A stretch of 64,000 nucleotides of DNA, taken from positions 1,550,001 through 1,614,000 of the forward strand of contig NZ_CP050497.1 of the NCBI RefSeq assembly GCF_018336815.1, read 5' to 3'. Every line of letters starts with the position of its first letter. Positions within the stretch are counted from its first letter, which is position 1. Shown in pieces: positions 1 to 11,500 of the stretch. This stretch comes from Treponema vincentii. Lineage in GTDB: Bacteria > Spirochaetota > Spirochaetia > Treponematales > Treponemataceae. A program made the position numbers and the translations under genes. Below the pieces are notes generated by a model. It was given only the letters and a program-made list of their open reading frames with translations. It searched no databases and had not been told where the DNA came from.

Positions 1-1
1 T

Positions 2-1294
2 AAAATAAGGTTTGAGGGGAAACAATCGAAAAACCCGCTTGCATTTAAATACTACGATGAAAATAAAATCGTTTTAGGTAAGCCGATGAAAGAGCATTTG
101 CGTTTTGCAATAGCCTACTGGCATTCTTTTTGCGCTGCAGGAGAAGATCCCTTTGGGGCGGGAACAATGAAGTTTCCATGGAATAGCAGCACCGATGCGA
201 TGACAAACGCCGAAAACAAAGCGGATGCGGCCTTTGAGTTTATTACTAAAATCGGAGCGCCCTATTATTGCTGGCATGACCGGGATATAAGCCCCGAAGG
301 GAAAAGTCCGGCTGAAAGTGAAAAAAATCTTATAAAAATTACCGACGGTCTATATGAGCGGCAAAAAGCAACCGGCGTCAAACTCTTGTGGGGGACGGCC
401 AATGTATTCAGTAATCCGCGCTATATGAACGGAGCTGCGACAAACCCGCAGTTCGGCATTGTAGCCCACGCTGCAGCTCAGGTGAAATGCGCAATAGACG
501 CAACGATAAAGCTCGGTGGACAAGGCTACACCTTTTGGGGCGGACGTGAAGGCTATATGTCGCTGTTGAATACCGACATGCAGGCTGAAAAAGAACACCT
601 CGCCCGTTTTTTAACGATGGCACGCGATTATGCGCGTAAGCAGGGCTTTACCGGCTGTTTTTATATCGAGCCGAAACCGATGGAGCCGACAAAACATCAA
701 TATGACTTCGATGCGGAAACAGTGATAGGCTTTTTGCGTACCTATGGTTTGGAAAAGGATTTTAAACTGAATATTGAAGCAAATCACGCAGAGCTTGCAG
801 GACACGACTTTTACCACGAATTATCGGTATGTGTTGATGCGGGGATGCTCGGTTCCATCGATGCAAATCGCGGTGATAGCCGAAACGGCTGGGATACCGA
901 CCAATTCCCTTCAAGCATATATGAAACGACGTTAGCTATGCGGGCGGTGCTGCGTATGGGCGGCTTTAAAACGGGCGGCTTAAACTTTGATGCAAAGCGC
1001 AGAAGAAACTCGACCGCACCGGAAGACTTATTTATCGCACATATCGGCGGTATGGATATGTTTGCACTGGGCTTGGAAAAAGCTGCCGCCCTTATTGAAG
1101 ACGGGCGAATCGATGCATTGGTTAAAGAACGCTATGTATCTTTTGCAGAGGGAAAGGGCGCCGAATTTGCGGCGGGCAAAATGACCATGGAAAGTCTTGC
1201 TGCCCTTGCCGAATCCTATGATACGGTGCATCCTGCCTCGGGTAAACAGGAATTATACGAAAACATTCTCAACGAAGTTATTTTTAACGGATAA
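2..1294 (+). CDS. xylA: Xylose isomerase, 5' end outside the window
   Basis: Converts D-xylose to D-xylulose in the cytoplasm, the entry step to the pentose phosphate pathway. The reading frame is open from base 2, and upstream of the ATG at base 86 it already encodes a typical family N-terminus ([18 protein letters not shown]), so the true start lies before the window and the ATG at 86 is internal. Visible family signatures are HDRD (about 275-286), WGGREGY (about 537), the [13 protein letters not shown] metal-ligand segment (about 669), [14 protein letters not shown] (about 771) and SIDANRGD (about 856). The C-terminus is complete. A LacI-type regulator starts 3 bp downstream, which suggests one transcription unit with local control. 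Confidence in the family is very high. Confidence 0.97.
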   Translation, partial: KIRFEGKQSKNPLAFKYYDENKIVLGKPMKEHLRFAIAYWHSFCAAGEDPFGAGTMKFPWNSSTDAMTNAENKADAAFEFITKIGAPYYCWHDRDISPEGKSPAESEKNLIKITDGLYERQKATGVKLLWGTANVFSNPRYMNGAATNPQFGIVAHAAAQVKCAIDATIKLGGQGYTFWGGREGYMSLLNTDMQAEKEHLARFLTMARDYARKQGFTGCFYIEPKPMEPTKHQYDFDAETVIGFLRTYGLEKDFKLNIEANHAELAGHDFYHELSVCVDAGMLGSIDANRGDSRNGWDTDQFPSSIYETTLAMRAVLRMGGFKTGGLNFDAKRRRNSTAPEDLFIAHIGGMDMFALGLEKAAALIEDGRIDALVKERYVSFAEGKGAEFAAGKMTMESLAALAESYDTVHPASGKQELYENILNEVIFNG

Positions 1295-1297
1295 ACG

Positions 1298-2335
1298 GTG
1301 TCGGTTACCATAAAAGATATCGCGGCGGCGGCGGGCGTTTCACGGGGGACGGTAGACCGTGTACTGCATAAACGTATGGGAGTAAATCCCGAAGTCGCGC
1401 AAAGAGTCCGCCTCATTGCCGATGAAATGGGATTTGCACCGAATATGGCAGGAAAAATTCTTGCCGCCCGTAAACAGCCGATAAAATTCGGCTGTTTACT
1501 TCCCGATGTGGGAAATCCTTTTTTTGACGGTATTATTGCCGGTTTTCACCGCGCAGAAAAAGAATTAAGCGATTTCGGAGTGTCCCTTCACATAGAACAT
1601 ATAAAAGGATTTGATATTGCTACGCATATTCATACGATTGAAAAATTAGCTTCCATGAACCTTTCAGGTTTATGTATTGCCACTATGGATATACCCGAAG
1701 TTCAATATACCGTACAAACTCTTATCGAAAAAGGAACACCGGTTATCAGTGTCAATACCGATATTCCTGATACCGATCGTCTATGCTATGTGGGCCCTGA
1801 TTATACGAACGGAGGAAACACCGCCGCCGGTTTATTGTCGTTGTTAACAAAGAGCGAATTGAACATTTTAATAGTTACCGGCTCTTTTCATATTCGCGGC
1901 CATAATGAACGCATTCAAGGCTTTATCCAAGGTTTAATTGAAAGAAAATCTTCTTATACGGTTTTAAGTACCTTTGAATCACTTGATGACGATACGTATG
2001 CATACGAAACGACAATGAGCGCATTGGAAAAATATCCGGAAACAAACTGCATATTTATTGCCGCCGCTGGGGTTGAAGGGGTCTGTAAGGCAGTCGATCG
2101 ATGGCATAAAGATTCGGAAAACAGAAAAAAGCCCTCTATTTTATCATTTGACGATATTCCGGCAACAAAGCGTTTGGTGAAAGACGGATTTATTGATTTT
2201 ACCATTTGCCAGGAACCTGAACAGCAAGGATATATGGCTGTTTCAAAATTGTTCTCGTATTTAATGGCCGAAAAAAAATGCACCCCGCAGGATTATATAA
2301 CGTCTACAATTATAAAAATCAAAGAAAATATATAG
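1298..2335 (+). CDS. LacI-family transcriptional regulator, probable xylose-operon regulator
   Basis: A 345-aa DNA-binding regulator. Residues 1-50 form a LacI-type helix-turn-helix and hinge (TIKDIAAAAGVSRGTVDRVLH). Residues about 60-340 form a periplasmic-binding-protein-like sugar sensor (GCLLPDVGNPFFDGIIAGF; FDDIPATKRLVKDG). The start is GTG at 1298, three bases after the xylA stop; no better ATG exists and the HTH begins at residue 3. Tight coupling to xylA suggests it senses xylose or a related sugar and controls this unit, but the ligand is inferred from position only. The sensor resembles ribose/xylose-binding proteins more than LacI itself. No operator can be seen because the promoter lies outside the window. 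Confidence 0.88.
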   Translation: MSVTIKDIAAAAGVSRGTVDRVLHKRMGVNPEVAQRVRLIADEMGFAPNMAGKILAARKQPIKFGCLLPDVGNPFFDGIIAGFHRAEKELSDFGVSLHIEHIKGFDIATHIHTIEKLASMNLSGLCIATMDIPEVQYTVQTLIEKGTPVISVNTDIPDTDRLCYVGPDYTNGGNTAAGLLSLLTKSELNILIVTGSFHIRGHNERIQGFIQGLIERKSSYTVLSTFESLDDDTYAYETTMSALEKYPETNCIFIAAAGVEGVCKAVDRWHKDSENRKKPSILSFDDIPATKRLVKDGFIDFTICQEPEQQGYMAVSKLFSYLMAEKKCTPQDYITSTIIKIKENI

Positions 2336-2478
2336 GGCACATCTCGTCATTTAATGCTGCTGAGCAAAATATTGAGCACTTGTACTCCAATGCTCTGCGC
2401 CGTATATTTTCAAAAGACTTGAGTCTTGACATAAATATGAATATTTTAGATGATGCCGCAATGGAGAGTGGGAGTGCG

Positions 2479-3123
2479 GTGAAATTTACCAGATCTTATT
2501 TGCAAACACTGTCAACGGATGCGCTCTTTACATTGGCAGACCAATACGGGCTTTTTTTGTCGTCGGATTTGACGCGGCATCTTTTGATCGGTGAATTGCT
2601 CGATCTTGATGATGGGTTTGCGAATGATGAATACAGTGGTGATTCCATTGCGGCGGCTATAAAACCTCATGAGGCGGCATACAGTTATAACCTGACCGAA
2701 ATACGGGTTCTCTTAAAAAATCCGCTGTGGTTTTTTGTCTTTTGGGATTTCCATAAACGCCTTTTTACCGAATTAACGGAGGAAAAAGATTTTTCTTTTT
2801 TTTCACTGCGAGTGCATTCCCTCGATCCTGAGAACACTTCAAAATCGTTGGATTTTTTTGATATACAGGTGCTCAAGGAAGACCGCAGGCATTATGTGCA
2901 TGTCTCTTTTGACGAATACCTGCATCGTATCGATTTAATGGCTCATTTTACGAATGGCCGTGAGCAGATATTAGCGCAATCGAATATCGTCGGTATGCAG
3001 CGGAAGAATATTCCGCAACGGCTTTGTATTTCACAAAATGCGGTGGATAAGATAATCGGTTTATCGGGATTGGCTGCTTTAAAGAAGTCCCACTTTCAGC
3101 ATTACCGGCAGGCATTTAGGTAG
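2479..3123 (+). CDS. DUF4912 domain protein
   Basis: A protein of about 214 aa with an N-terminal SAP-like helical segment (LSTDALFTLADQYGLFLSSDLTRHLLIGELL) followed by the DUF4912 core (NLTEIRVLLKNPLWFFVFWDF, then a beta-rich region with HYVHVSFDEYLHRIDL). The frame is open from 2278, but that stretch overlaps the LacI gene and does not look like protein. I chose GTG 2479, preceded by GGGAG at 2470-2474; ATG 2461 is an alternative without a Shine-Dalgarno. The biochemical function of DUF4912 is unknown. In spirochaetes it is found next to GH57-type genes, as here, which suggests a shared role in polysaccharide or glycogen metabolism. That role is an inference. Confidence 0.85.
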   Translation: MKFTRSYLQTLSTDALFTLADQYGLFLSSDLTRHLLIGELLDLDDGFANDEYSGDSIAAAIKPHEAAYSYNLTEIRVLLKNPLWFFVFWDFHKRLFTELTEEKDFSFFSLRVHSLDPENTSKSLDFFDIQVLKEDRRHYVHVSFDEYLHRIDLMAHFTNGREQILAQSNIVGMQRKNIPQRLCISQNAVDKIIGLSGLAALKKSHFQHYRQAFR

Positions 3124-3147
3124 AAAAATGAGCCTCAAAGAGCTTCG

Positions 3148-3163
3148 GTTTTTAGAGGTCTCC
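3148..3163 (+). repeat. Solo arm of the TTTTTAGAGGTT hairpin family
   Basis: GGTTTTTAGAGGTCTCC-like arm between the DUF4912 stop (3123) and the GH57 start. It pairs imperfectly with GCCTCAAAGAGC about 20 bp upstream. The same arm recurs near 5617, 29373, 35743, 35864, 52796, 55990, 56421, 57175 and 57193. Its presence here supports placing the GH57 start downstream, at 3197. Confidence 0.55.
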
Positions 3164-3196
3164 CCGTGTTCGACGAATCTATATTCGAGGTACCCG

Positions 3197-4777
3197 ATGA
3201 TTAAAAAAACGTTACTTTTTATTTTTCATGCTCACGTACCGTATATCCGCCATGATGATGAGAACGAGTTGCTTGAAGCGGCGCCGTTATACGAAATGAT
3301 GTCATACGGTTTTTTACCGTTTTTACGGATGTGCAGCTGTTTGGATGCTGATGCTGTTCCGTTTAAGTGTGCGTTGGTAATTTCTCCGCTTTTGTGCGAA
3401 ATGCTGAAGTCCCCTTTATGTCAAGAACGATACGGTGCATATTTGGATCGGCATATCGCATTTGCTCAACAGGAATTGAAACGGGCGGCAGGATTACCTC
3501 GGGAAGCTCTTGTGCGACAGTACCTTGAGTTTTTAACGCTGAATCGGGAAGATTTTCATGTTCGTTATAAAAAAGATATTTTAAGCGGAATAAATTTTTT
3601 TGCAGACAAGGGATATATTGAGCTGCTTGCAACATCGGCAACGCCGTGCTTTTTCCCGTTTTATCAGGATATGCCGGAAGCGCTTACCATGCAGATTGAA
3701 CAAGGTCTCAGTAGTTTTCGGGAGCATTTTGCAACGGTGCCTGCAGGATTTTGGTTTCCGTCAATGGGGTATGACACGGGGTTAGACAGCATTATCAAAT
3801 CGTATGGCCTCGATTATACCGTATTGGAAAGCCAGAGTTTCTTATTTGCCGACCGACCGCCGGTAAACGGCGTCTTTTCCGCAGCAATGGGAGAAAGCGG
3901 GCTTTCGTTTTTGGGAAAAGACAGCGCCGCATGCGCCGATATTGCGCATCCCGAAACCGGTTTTTATCTGCACCCCGATTACCTCGATACCGATAAAGAT
4001 GCAGGGTTTGAACTTGATGGAAAAGCGCTTTCCCCTTTGTTCGATGTAAAGGAAGGCCGACGTACAACAGGCTTTTGTTATCACCGGCGAGGCGGCGGCG
4101 ACTATGATGCAACAGCCGGTGCTCTACAGGCGGAACAAGACGCCGAACGGTTTCTTGCAAACCGTGATGCGGTATTAACGGAGGTCGCAAAACTGCTTGA
4201 TATTGCTCCCGACCCGCTCTGCTCCGTTTCCGTGCTTCCGCTTCGTTTTCTCGGAAAAACGTGGAAGGAAGGAATACTCTGGTTGGAATCGGTCTTCCGC
4301 AAACTTGCACAGCGGCACGATATGCAGTGCGCCTTACCTACCGAATACCTGAAAAAGGTGCGGCGGATACAGAGCATTAATCCTTTTTATGCTTCCAACC
4401 TGCCGAGCGGATATGCGGATGAACTGATAAATAGCTCAAACGATTGGATGTTTCCCCGTATTCAAAAGGCTAGCGAACGGATGATCGACCTTGCAGGGCG
4501 TTTCCCTGATGATCAAGGTCTTAAAGAGCGGATGCTGAATTTGGCTGCGAAGGAGCTGCTGCTTGCGCAGTCGACTGATTGGCCGCTGATGGCGGATGCT
4601 CAAACTTCTGCCGAATACGCTGCTGCACAGTGCGAAGAGCATCTTGCTACTTTTACCGATGTGTATGATTCGCTCGGTTCCGGCTCGATCGGTACTGATC
4701 GGTTAATTAAAAGAGAAAAGGAATATCCGATATTTTCGGATATGAATTACCGTTTTTTTATAAGGAAATCCCGATAA
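3197..4777 (+). CDS. GH57-family protein, probably catalytically inactive
   Basis: A 526-aa protein of the glycoside hydrolase 57 family (alpha-amylase/glycogen branching enzyme fold). It has the N-terminal HAHVPY motif (residues about 11-16) and family-like segments GYIELLATSATP, GFWFPSMGYDTG and WKEGILWLESVFRKLA. Start ATG 3197 follows CGAGG; an upstream in-frame ATG at 3128 only adds sequence derived from an intergenic repeat arm. Oddity: where active GH57 enzymes carry W-L-P-E-C (nucleophile Glu) this protein has FPSMG, where they carry F-D-x-E-L-F-G-H-W-W (acid Asp) it has LPLRFLGKTW, and the His of region 2 is Pro. It is therefore probably not a hydrolase, but a binding or regulatory homologue working with DUF4912. 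The alignment was done by eye. Confidence 0.85.
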   Translation: MIKKTLLFIFHAHVPYIRHDDENELLEAAPLYEMMSYGFLPFLRMCSCLDADAVPFKCALVISPLLCEMLKSPLCQERYGAYLDRHIAFAQQELKRAAGLPREALVRQYLEFLTLNREDFHVRYKKDILSGINFFADKGYIELLATSATPCFFPFYQDMPEALTMQIEQGLSSFREHFATVPAGFWFPSMGYDTGLDSIIKSYGLDYTVLESQSFLFADRPPVNGVFSAAMGESGLSFLGKDSAACADIAHPETGFYLHPDYLDTDKDAGFELDGKALSPLFDVKEGRRTTGFCYHRRGGGDYDATAGALQAEQDAERFLANRDAVLTEVAKLLDIAPDPLCSVSVLPLRFLGKTWKEGILWLESVFRKLAQRHDMQCALPTEYLKKVRRIQSINPFYASNLPSGYADELINSSNDWMFPRIQKASERMIDLAGRFPDDQGLKERMLNLAAKELLLAQSTDWPLMADAQTSAEYAAAQCEEHLATFTDVYDSLGSGSIGTDRLIKREKEYPIFSDMNYRFFIRKSR

Positions 4778-4819
4778 AGCCTGTTTGCAGATAATCGGAA
4801 TTGCCAAGGGGGGTAAGGA

Positions 4820-5563
4820 ATGAAATTAGTGCTTATACGGCATGGTGAAAGCGAGTGGAACAAGTTGAACCTGTTTACCGGTTGGACTGATGTGGAATTG
4901 TCGGACAAGGGCGTAGAGGAAGCAAAGGAAGGTGGAAAGGCGCTTGCCGCAGCCGGTTTTGACTTCGATGTCTGTTACACCTCATACTTAAAACGGGCAA
5001 TCCATACGCTGCAATTCGTGTTGGATGAACTTGACCGTAACTGGCTTCCTGTCGTTAAAACATGGAAGCTGAACGAACGGCATTACGGCGATCTGCAAGG
5101 ATTGAACAAGGCGGAAACAGCTGAAAAATACGGAGAAGCGCAGGTAAAGATTTGGCGTCGCTCTTTCAATATTGCGCCGCCCGTCCTTTCGGAAGACGAT
5201 GCACGCTGCCCGTATCTTCAAACGGCATACCGCGGTATCGACAAGGCGGAACTGCCCCGTACCGAAAGCTTGAAAGATACCATTGCACGGGCTGTTCCGT
5301 ATTTTGAATCGGTAATTAAAAGGGATATGCTGGCCGGTAAGCGTGTATTGATTGCCGCACACGGAAATTCGCTCCGTGCACTCATTAAATACTTCGAGCA
5401 CCTCAGCGACGAAGAGATTGTGCAGGTAAATCTGCCTACCGGTATCCCGCTTGTTTATGAATTTGATGTTAATTTTAATGTGATGAGCAAGGCCTATTTG
5501 GGCGATCAAGAAAAAATTAATGCCAAGATAAACGCGGTAGCGAATCAAGGCAAAGCAAAGTAA
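4820..5563 (+). CDS. gpmA: 2,3-bisphosphoglycerate-dependent phosphoglycerate mutase
   Basis: A 247-aa cytoplasmic glycolytic enzyme that interconverts 3- and 2-phosphoglycerate. It carries the histidine phosphatase signature [10 protein letters not shown] at residues 4-13, the catalytic acid region [12 protein letters not shown] at about 89 and the second catalytic histidine in [12 protein letters not shown] at about 182. The length is normal for the cofactor-dependent family. GGGGTAAGG immediately upstream is a good ribosome binding site. In T. pallidum gpm is the last gene of the tro operon; here it lies more than 45 kb away from troABCD, so that linkage is not conserved. Confidence 0.96.
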   Translation: MKLVLIRHGESEWNKLNLFTGWTDVELSDKGVEEAKEGGKALAAAGFDFDVCYTSYLKRAIHTLQFVLDELDRNWLPVVKTWKLNERHYGDLQGLNKAETAEKYGEAQVKIWRRSFNIAPPVLSEDDARCPYLQTAYRGIDKAELPRTESLKDTIARAVPYFESVIKRDMLAGKRVLIAAHGNSLRALIKYFEHLSDEEIVQVNLPTGIPLVYEFDVNFNVMSKAYLGDQEKINAKINAVANQGKAK

Positions 5564-5599
5564 ATGCAGGATACCGTTAGTCGCAGATTAAATCTAAGG

Positions 5600-5624
5600 A
5601 AAACCTCAAAAAACTGAGGTTTTT
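5600..5624. terminator. Intrinsic terminator after gpmA
   Basis: Hairpin AAAACCTCA / TGAGGTTTT with a 6-base A-rich loop and T-tract, between gpmA (stop 5563) and uvrA (start 5641). Its right arm runs into TTTTTAGAGGTTCCC, the recurring arm found at several other intergenic sites in the window. Confidence 0.75.
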
Positions 5625-5640
5625 AGAGGTTCCCTCTAGT

Positions 5641-8523
5641 ATGCAAGAAAATGAAGTACAGAACCGTGCGCACGCCAATAAACTGATTGTTAAAGGTGCG
5701 CGCGAGCACAATCTCAAAAATATCGATGTGGAGCTGCCCCGCGACAAGCTCATTGTAGTGTCGGGGCTTTCCGGTTCCGGAAAAAGTTCCCTTGCCTTTG
5801 ATACCATCTTTGCCGAGGGGCAGCGGCGGTATGTGGAATCCCTTTCGGCGTATGCGCGGCAGTTCTTAGACCGTATGGATAAGCCCGATGTCGATTATAT
5901 CGAAGGTTTGTCTCCGGCTATTTCCATAGAACAAAAGACTACGCACCGCAATCCGCGTTCGACGGTCGGCACGGTAACCGAAATTTACGACTACTACCGT
6001 CTCCTGTATGCCCGAACGGGGCACCCGCATTGTCCGCAGTGCGGAAAGGAGATTCAGGAGCAAACGGTCGATCAAATTATCGATGCGATTATGAGCTGGG
6101 AAGAGCGTACCCGCGTTCAAATCCTCGCGCCGATTATCAAGGGCAAGAAGGGTGAACACCAAAAAATTATCGAAGACGCCAAAAAGGCAGGCTTTCTCCG
6201 GGCGCGCATCGACGGACTGACGGTTAATCTGGAAGACGGCGTTAAGCTCGACAAACAGAAAAAACACACCATAGAGATAATCGTCGACCGTATTCAGCTG
6301 TCCGCCGATGTCCGCAAGCGGCTTTCGGAGTCGGTGGAAACTGCATTGGAAAGCTCCGGCGGGACGCTGATCGCATTGCGGCAAAAGACTGCGGACGACC
6401 CGATAACCGAAGTATTCTTTTCGCAAAAGAATGCCTGCCCCGATTGCGGTATTTCGATGCCGGAACTACAGCCGCGCCTTTTTTCGTTTAACAACCCCTA
6501 CGGCGCCTGCCCCGAATGTACCGGGCTGGGGCATAAGCAGCGTTTCGACTTTAAGCTGATGGTTCCCGATACCTCGCTGTCCTTTAACGAAGGGGCATTC
6601 TTGCCCTACAATCCCGATTCTGCGTGGAACCGCGCCCGCTTTGAGTCGCTTGCCCGCCGCTTCGGTTTTTCACTCGACACACCGGTAAAAGATTTATCAA
6701 AAAAAGATTTAAAGGTTATTATGGACGGTTCCGGTCTTGAGCCGATTGAATTTGTATACGAACGGCAGGACGGATCGGGGAAGTCTAAGTACCGCCGTCC
6801 GTGGCTCGGCATCTATGCTGATATGCAGCGCCGGTATAACGAAGCGTATTCGGCAGCGCAGCGGGAGTCTTATGAAAAATACATGGCGGTAACAACGTGC
6901 GAATACTGCGGCGGCAGGCGGTTAAAGCCCGAAGCCTTGGCCGTTACCGTCGGCGGTAAAAATATTTACGAGTTAAGCAGCCTTTCCGTCGGCGATTCAA
7001 TTACGTTTTTTGAAAAGCTCAAACTGACCGCCACGGAAAAGACCATCGCCCATCAGATTTTAAAAGAGATAACCTCCCGTCTCCGGTTTATGAAAAATGT
7101 GGGGCTCGACTATATTACCCTTGAACGGAAGGCGGCGACGCTGTCCGGTGGGGAATCGCAGCGGATACGGCTTGCAACCCAAATCGGCTCCAGCTTAATC
7201 GGGGTGCTGTACATCCTCGACGAACCGTCCATCGGGCTGCACCAGCGGGATAATCAGCGGCTGATCGATACGCTGCTGTACCTGCGCAACCTCGGCAATA
7301 CGCTCATCGTAGTAGAACACGACGAGCAAACTCTCCGCGTCGCCGACTACATCGTAGACCTAGGCCCGGGCGCAGGGGTGCACGGCGGCGCTGTCGTAGC
7401 GGCGGGGACGCCCGACGAGGTGATGCAGGTAAAGGAAAGCCTTACCGGTCAGTACCTTGCAGGAACCCTCTGCATGGAACTCCCCGCAGAACGGCGGAAG
7501 GGGAACGGCTCCTTTTTAACCCTGCAGGGGGTAACCGAGCATAATTTAAAGAATGTTTCGGTTTCCATCCCGCTCGGAGCCTTTACCTGCATTACCGGCG
7601 TTTCCGGTTCGGGAAAGTCCACACTCCTTTCGGATGTGCTGTACCCCGCCGTGTCCAACGCGCTGATGCGCAGCGGCTTACCGGAGGGCGCATACAAAAA
7701 GATAAAAGGGCTTGAACATATCGATAAGGTTATCAATATCGACCAAAGCCCGATCGGCAGGACGCCCCGCTCAAACCCTGCGACCTATGTAGAGGTGTTC
7801 ACCGCGATTCGCGACCTGTTTGCAAACTTGCCGGAATCGAAGGCGCGGGGCTATAAGCCGGGGCGGTTTTCGTTTAATGTGCGGGGCGGTCGCTGCGAGC
7901 ACTGTCAGGGCGACGGCGCAATCGCAATCGAAATGAACTTTTTACCCGATGTGTATATCACCTGCGACGTGTGCCGTGGGAAGCGGTTTAACAAAGAAAC
8001 GCTCGATGTTCGGTACAAGGGAAAGAATATTGCGGATGTACTTGATATGACCATCGAAGAAGCCGCCGAGTTCTTTGCTCCCGTGCCGCAGATCGCCCGC
8101 AAAATGCAGACCCTTCTTTCAGTAGGGCTCGGCTATATCAAGTTAGGACAGTCGGCGCTTACCTTATCAGGCGGCGAAGCGCAGCGGGTTAAACTGGCGC
8201 ATGAGCTTTCCAAGCGCTCGACAGGGAAAACGCTCTATATTTTGGACGAGCCGACGACGGGACTGCATTTTGCGGATGTCAAACAGTTAATGGAGGTTAT
8301 CCAGCGGCTGGTCGAGCAAGGAAACACCGCCCTTATGATCGAGCATAACCTTGACGTCATCCTGCAAGCAGATCATATTATCGACCTCGGTCCCGAAGGA
8401 GGTTCCCGCGGCGGCACCGTTATTGCGGAAGGTACGCCGGAAGAAGTTGCCGAAGTGAAAAATTCGTATACGGGCTTTTACATCAAAGAGATGCTTGACC
8501 GGTATCGGCAAAAAAGCTCATAG
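5641..8523 (+). CDS. uvrA: UvrABC excinuclease subunit A
   Basis: A 960-aa DNA damage-recognition ATPase of nucleotide excision repair that works as a dimer with UvrB. There are two ABC ATPase modules: Walker [10 protein letters not shown] at residues about 43-51 and GVSGSGKST at about 655. The signature motifs are [12 protein letters not shown] (about 500) and [12 protein letters not shown] (about 840). Zinc-binding CxxC pairs occur in CPQCGKE, CPDCG, CPECTG, CEYCGG, CEHCQG and CDVCRG. Length and order are canonical. AGAGG about 11 bp before the ATG serves as ribosome binding site. The lptD-like gene follows 21 bp later, an arrangement shared with T. pallidum (TP0514-TP0515). Confidence 0.98.
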   Translation: MQENEVQNRAHANKLIVKGAREHNLKNIDVELPRDKLIVVSGLSGSGKSSLAFDTIFAEGQRRYVESLSAYARQFLDRMDKPDVDYIEGLSPAISIEQKTTHRNPRSTVGTVTEIYDYYRLLYARTGHPHCPQCGKEIQEQTVDQIIDAIMSWEERTRVQILAPIIKGKKGEHQKIIEDAKKAGFLRARIDGLTVNLEDGVKLDKQKKHTIEIIVDRIQLSADVRKRLSESVETALESSGGTLIALRQKTADDPITEVFFSQKNACPDCGISMPELQPRLFSFNNPYGACPECTGLGHKQRFDFKLMVPDTSLSFNEGAFLPYNPDSAWNRARFESLARRFGFSLDTPVKDLSKKDLKVIMDGSGLEPIEFVYERQDGSGKSKYRRPWLGIYADMQRRYNEAYSAAQRESYEKYMAVTTCEYCGGRRLKPEALAVTVGGKNIYELSSLSVGDSITFFEKLKLTATEKTIAHQILKEITSRLRFMKNVGLDYITLERKAATLSGGESQRIRLATQIGSSLIGVLYILDEPSIGLHQRDNQRLIDTLLYLRNLGNTLIVVEHDEQTLRVADYIVDLGPGAGVHGGAVVAAGTPDEVMQVKESLTGQYLAGTLCMELPAERRKGNGSFLTLQGVTEHNLKNVSVSIPLGAFTCITGVSGSGKSTLLSDVLYPAVSNALMRSGLPEGAYKKIKGLEHIDKVINIDQSPIGRTPRSNPATYVEVFTAIRDLFANLPESKARGYKPGRFSFNVRGGRCEHCQGDGAIAIEMNFLPDVYITCDVCRGKRFNKETLDVRYKGKNIADVLDMTIEEAAEFFAPVPQIARKMQTLLSVGLGYIKLGQSALTLSGGEAQRVKLAHELSKRSTGKTLYILDEPTTGLHFADVKQLMEVIQRLVEQGNTALMIEHNLDVILQADHIIDLGPEGGSRGGTVIAEGTPEEVAEVKNSYTGFYIKEMLDRYRQKSS

Positions 8524-8544
8524 GTTTTTATAGACATCCGTATA

Positions 8545-11500
8545 ATGAAAAAGTCGCTTGCTTCCGTTTTTTGTCTTTTGTTATTCATTCTCTCTTCTCC
8601 CTACGCGCAGATCGCGAAAGAGCCGAAGGTTATTACCATCAATTCCGTGCGTGTAATGGAGATATTCAAAAAAGAGAATAAGGCGCAGTATCGCACCGAA
8701 CCGGATAAAAACGATGAGGAAGCGGATATAAATAGCAGCGAAGATAAAACGGAACAAGAGAAAAAAAATGAAACGGCGGAGAAGACTTCTGTTGCAATAA
8801 AGACTGATGCTGCTGCAATAGGTACTGATCCGGCGACAGACGCTGTTCAACAAAACAAGGATGATTCACAGAATAACGTGCAGCAGGGAAACAGCGGTGA
8901 ACTTCCCGCTGCGGAAAACACGGAGTCTTCGGCAGAACAAACCAATGACACGGAAAATCCATCCGGTACTCAAACTCAGGTAACAACCGAAGAGGCTCAA
9001 AAGGCTGTTGAAGAAAAAAAAGATAATATTATTGTGTTTACCGGCGGCGTTTCGCTTTCGGTAAAAGAAGGCTCCTCCGTTTCTACGATTGAGGCGGATA
9101 AGTTGGTGTATAACCGCTCTGAAAATACGATTGAGGCGGAAGGGAATGTCCGGTATAGCAGAAAGACCGGTGGTTCCGATGGCGCAGAAGAATTTATCGG
9201 CGAATTGCTGCTATTCAATATCGACGAGATGGAAGGTATATTCCTCGACGGTACGATTAAACAGGCACCTCGGAAACAAGGTCAAAACCCTTTTACTATT
9301 CAATCGACAACAGTCGGACGCGATTCGAGCGGTGCAACAGGATTTAAAGATGCCGTACTAAGTACAAATCCCGATCCGGACGAAGAACCGCTGTGGTCTA
9401 TCCGTGCAAGCCGAATTTGGATGCTGCCGGGTAATGAACTGGCTTTTGCTAACGGTTATTTTTCTATTGGCATTGTACCGATATTGTATCTGCCGTTTTT
9501 TTATCATCCTGCCGATGAAATGCTTTTTCATCCCGTGTTCGGTTTTCGCAATAGGGAAGGGTACTTTGTACAAACGACAACGTATTTACTTGGACGGAAA
9601 CCGTTCGATACCGATTCAAAGAAATCAGGTTCATTCTCCAATTTTATGAAAAGCGATCGACTGAAAAAACAAGAACGGATTGGTTTGTTTTTTAAGAATC
9701 TGGAAGAAGATGCACCCGATATCAGCCCTGCATATATTAAACTGATTGCAGATACCTATTCACAGCTCGGCGGTTTAATCGGCATAGACGGAAAGACAAT
9801 TCCTAAAAACACACCGATTAGAGAACTTGATTTTTCACTTTTTTTGGGAATGTCTCGGACACTCTTTCCTCTGAAGAAAATCGGCAGTGACGGTATTTCA
9901 CATACTACTTATGATACACATGGGAAAAGGCACTACAATAAAAGCTTTTTTTCTGGGAAGACAGTTACCGTTTCGGTACAGAGCGCATATCAATTTTGGA
10001 ATTTCTCAGGCGCCGTTTCAACTTTCGATAAATATGCCCTTTATTTCCGACCCTTATTTTAAGAAAGATTTTTTTGACCGATCGGAGGATATGAATTGGT
10101 TTAATTATCTTTTGAACAAAGAAAAATTAGCAAAAGGAACCGATATAGGATCGGAAAGTTCTTATTCATGGAAGCTTAACGGTTCTATCCGTCCGTCATT
10201 TAAGAAAATCAGCCCATGGATTTCTTCATTTAATCTGGATACCGCATCACTGACCGTTAACTTTTCTTCAAAAGAAACAAACCCGAGAGCTGTCGGTGAA
10301 GAAGCGTATGCGCCACAGCGGTTTTTCTTTTATCCGTCGCTTTTTAAGCCGGAAGGAAAAATTTCAATTTCAGGAACACTGTTATCCAATACTATGTTTA
10401 ATAGAGCGCCGGCAAAAAAAATTCCTGATGTGGAAGGTATTGCTCATCCGTTTATAACACAGGATAAAACATCATCGGATACGTCGAAAAATGAAAATAC
10501 CGATTCGACACAGGCAGAAAATCAAAAAAAAGACAAAATGGAATTTCTTGATACTTTTATTCCGGTATTTAAGCCGGTATACGGTAAGGAATTCGATCAT
10601 AGTATTGAATATTCACTCAGTTATTCAGGCGATTTTTCTGCATTACAGGAAACAACCTTTGCTTCTTCTCAATGGAAGAATCCCGAAGACATAAAATGGA
10701 AGGACTATGAATCGCGATATTATCAATTGAAGGGGAGCGCCGGTTTAAGGGGGACGCTATCCTATTCTCAAAATCTTATTTCGCTCTCGAGTAACCTTAT
10801 TGTTTCGGGAAATTATCAGCGGCATCCTTGGACACGGGATGTGAGTAAACAGCCTATTTTAGAACTCAATAACTTTAAAGCGAATGTATACACGTTGAAG
10901 AATGAAAACTCAGTAACCGTCAATCCTTTTGTGTATACCGATTTATTTAAACCCATATCGTTTAGTTGGAGTATCACGGAAATTTTAGCAAAAAATACAT
11001 TTACCGGTACTTATAGTAATCCTCAATGGGAGACACAGAAGATAAAGTGGAATAAAGATTTTATCACTGCCCATACGGGATCGGCGGTATTCGGTGTTAT
11101 GCTTGCGGAAAAGTATACGCAAAAAATTACTTTTTCTATAAACCTGCCGCCTCTTTTGCAAGCCTATAGCACTTCGCTCAATGTGTCATTTCCTTATGGA
11201 ACCTTAGCTGCTTCGACAAAATTGTTTGAGAAAGAAAAAACGAAAAAAAAATGGTTCTGGGAGCCGTTTAAAATGGAACTGAATTGGACATTGCCTTATA
11301 ATATAAAAACAGCACAGACATATATTTATAATATTGAAGATAAAAAGAATGAACGGCTGCATATCACCTTTGGATGGAAATATATTTCCGCCTTTTATAC
11401 CCAAAGCACGGAAGTACCGCAAAAACTTTTACCGGGAAGCGGATGGGTATTGGACGGTACGGAAAAACGGTTTATTCCCTTTGCCTTTGGATTTTCATTT

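Noticed and set aside
4988..5548. 186-codon ORF opposite gpmA, and similar long shadows at 3795-4310, 5866-6426 and 49127-49636
   Set aside because: All are complementary to conserved enzymes and follow the codon phase of those genes.
9887..9950. ATG 9887 as a separate gene start for the second half of the lptD-like protein
   Set aside because: The first codons after 9887 overlap the upstream coding frame and do not resemble the family; similarity begins only after the T7 run.
9946..9952. Programmed +1 frameshift in the lptD-like gene
   Set aside because: No slippery heptamer with stimulatory structure or upstream Shine-Dalgarno-like element is evident, and eight other breaks of the same kind occur in the window, so error, slippage or decay is simpler.
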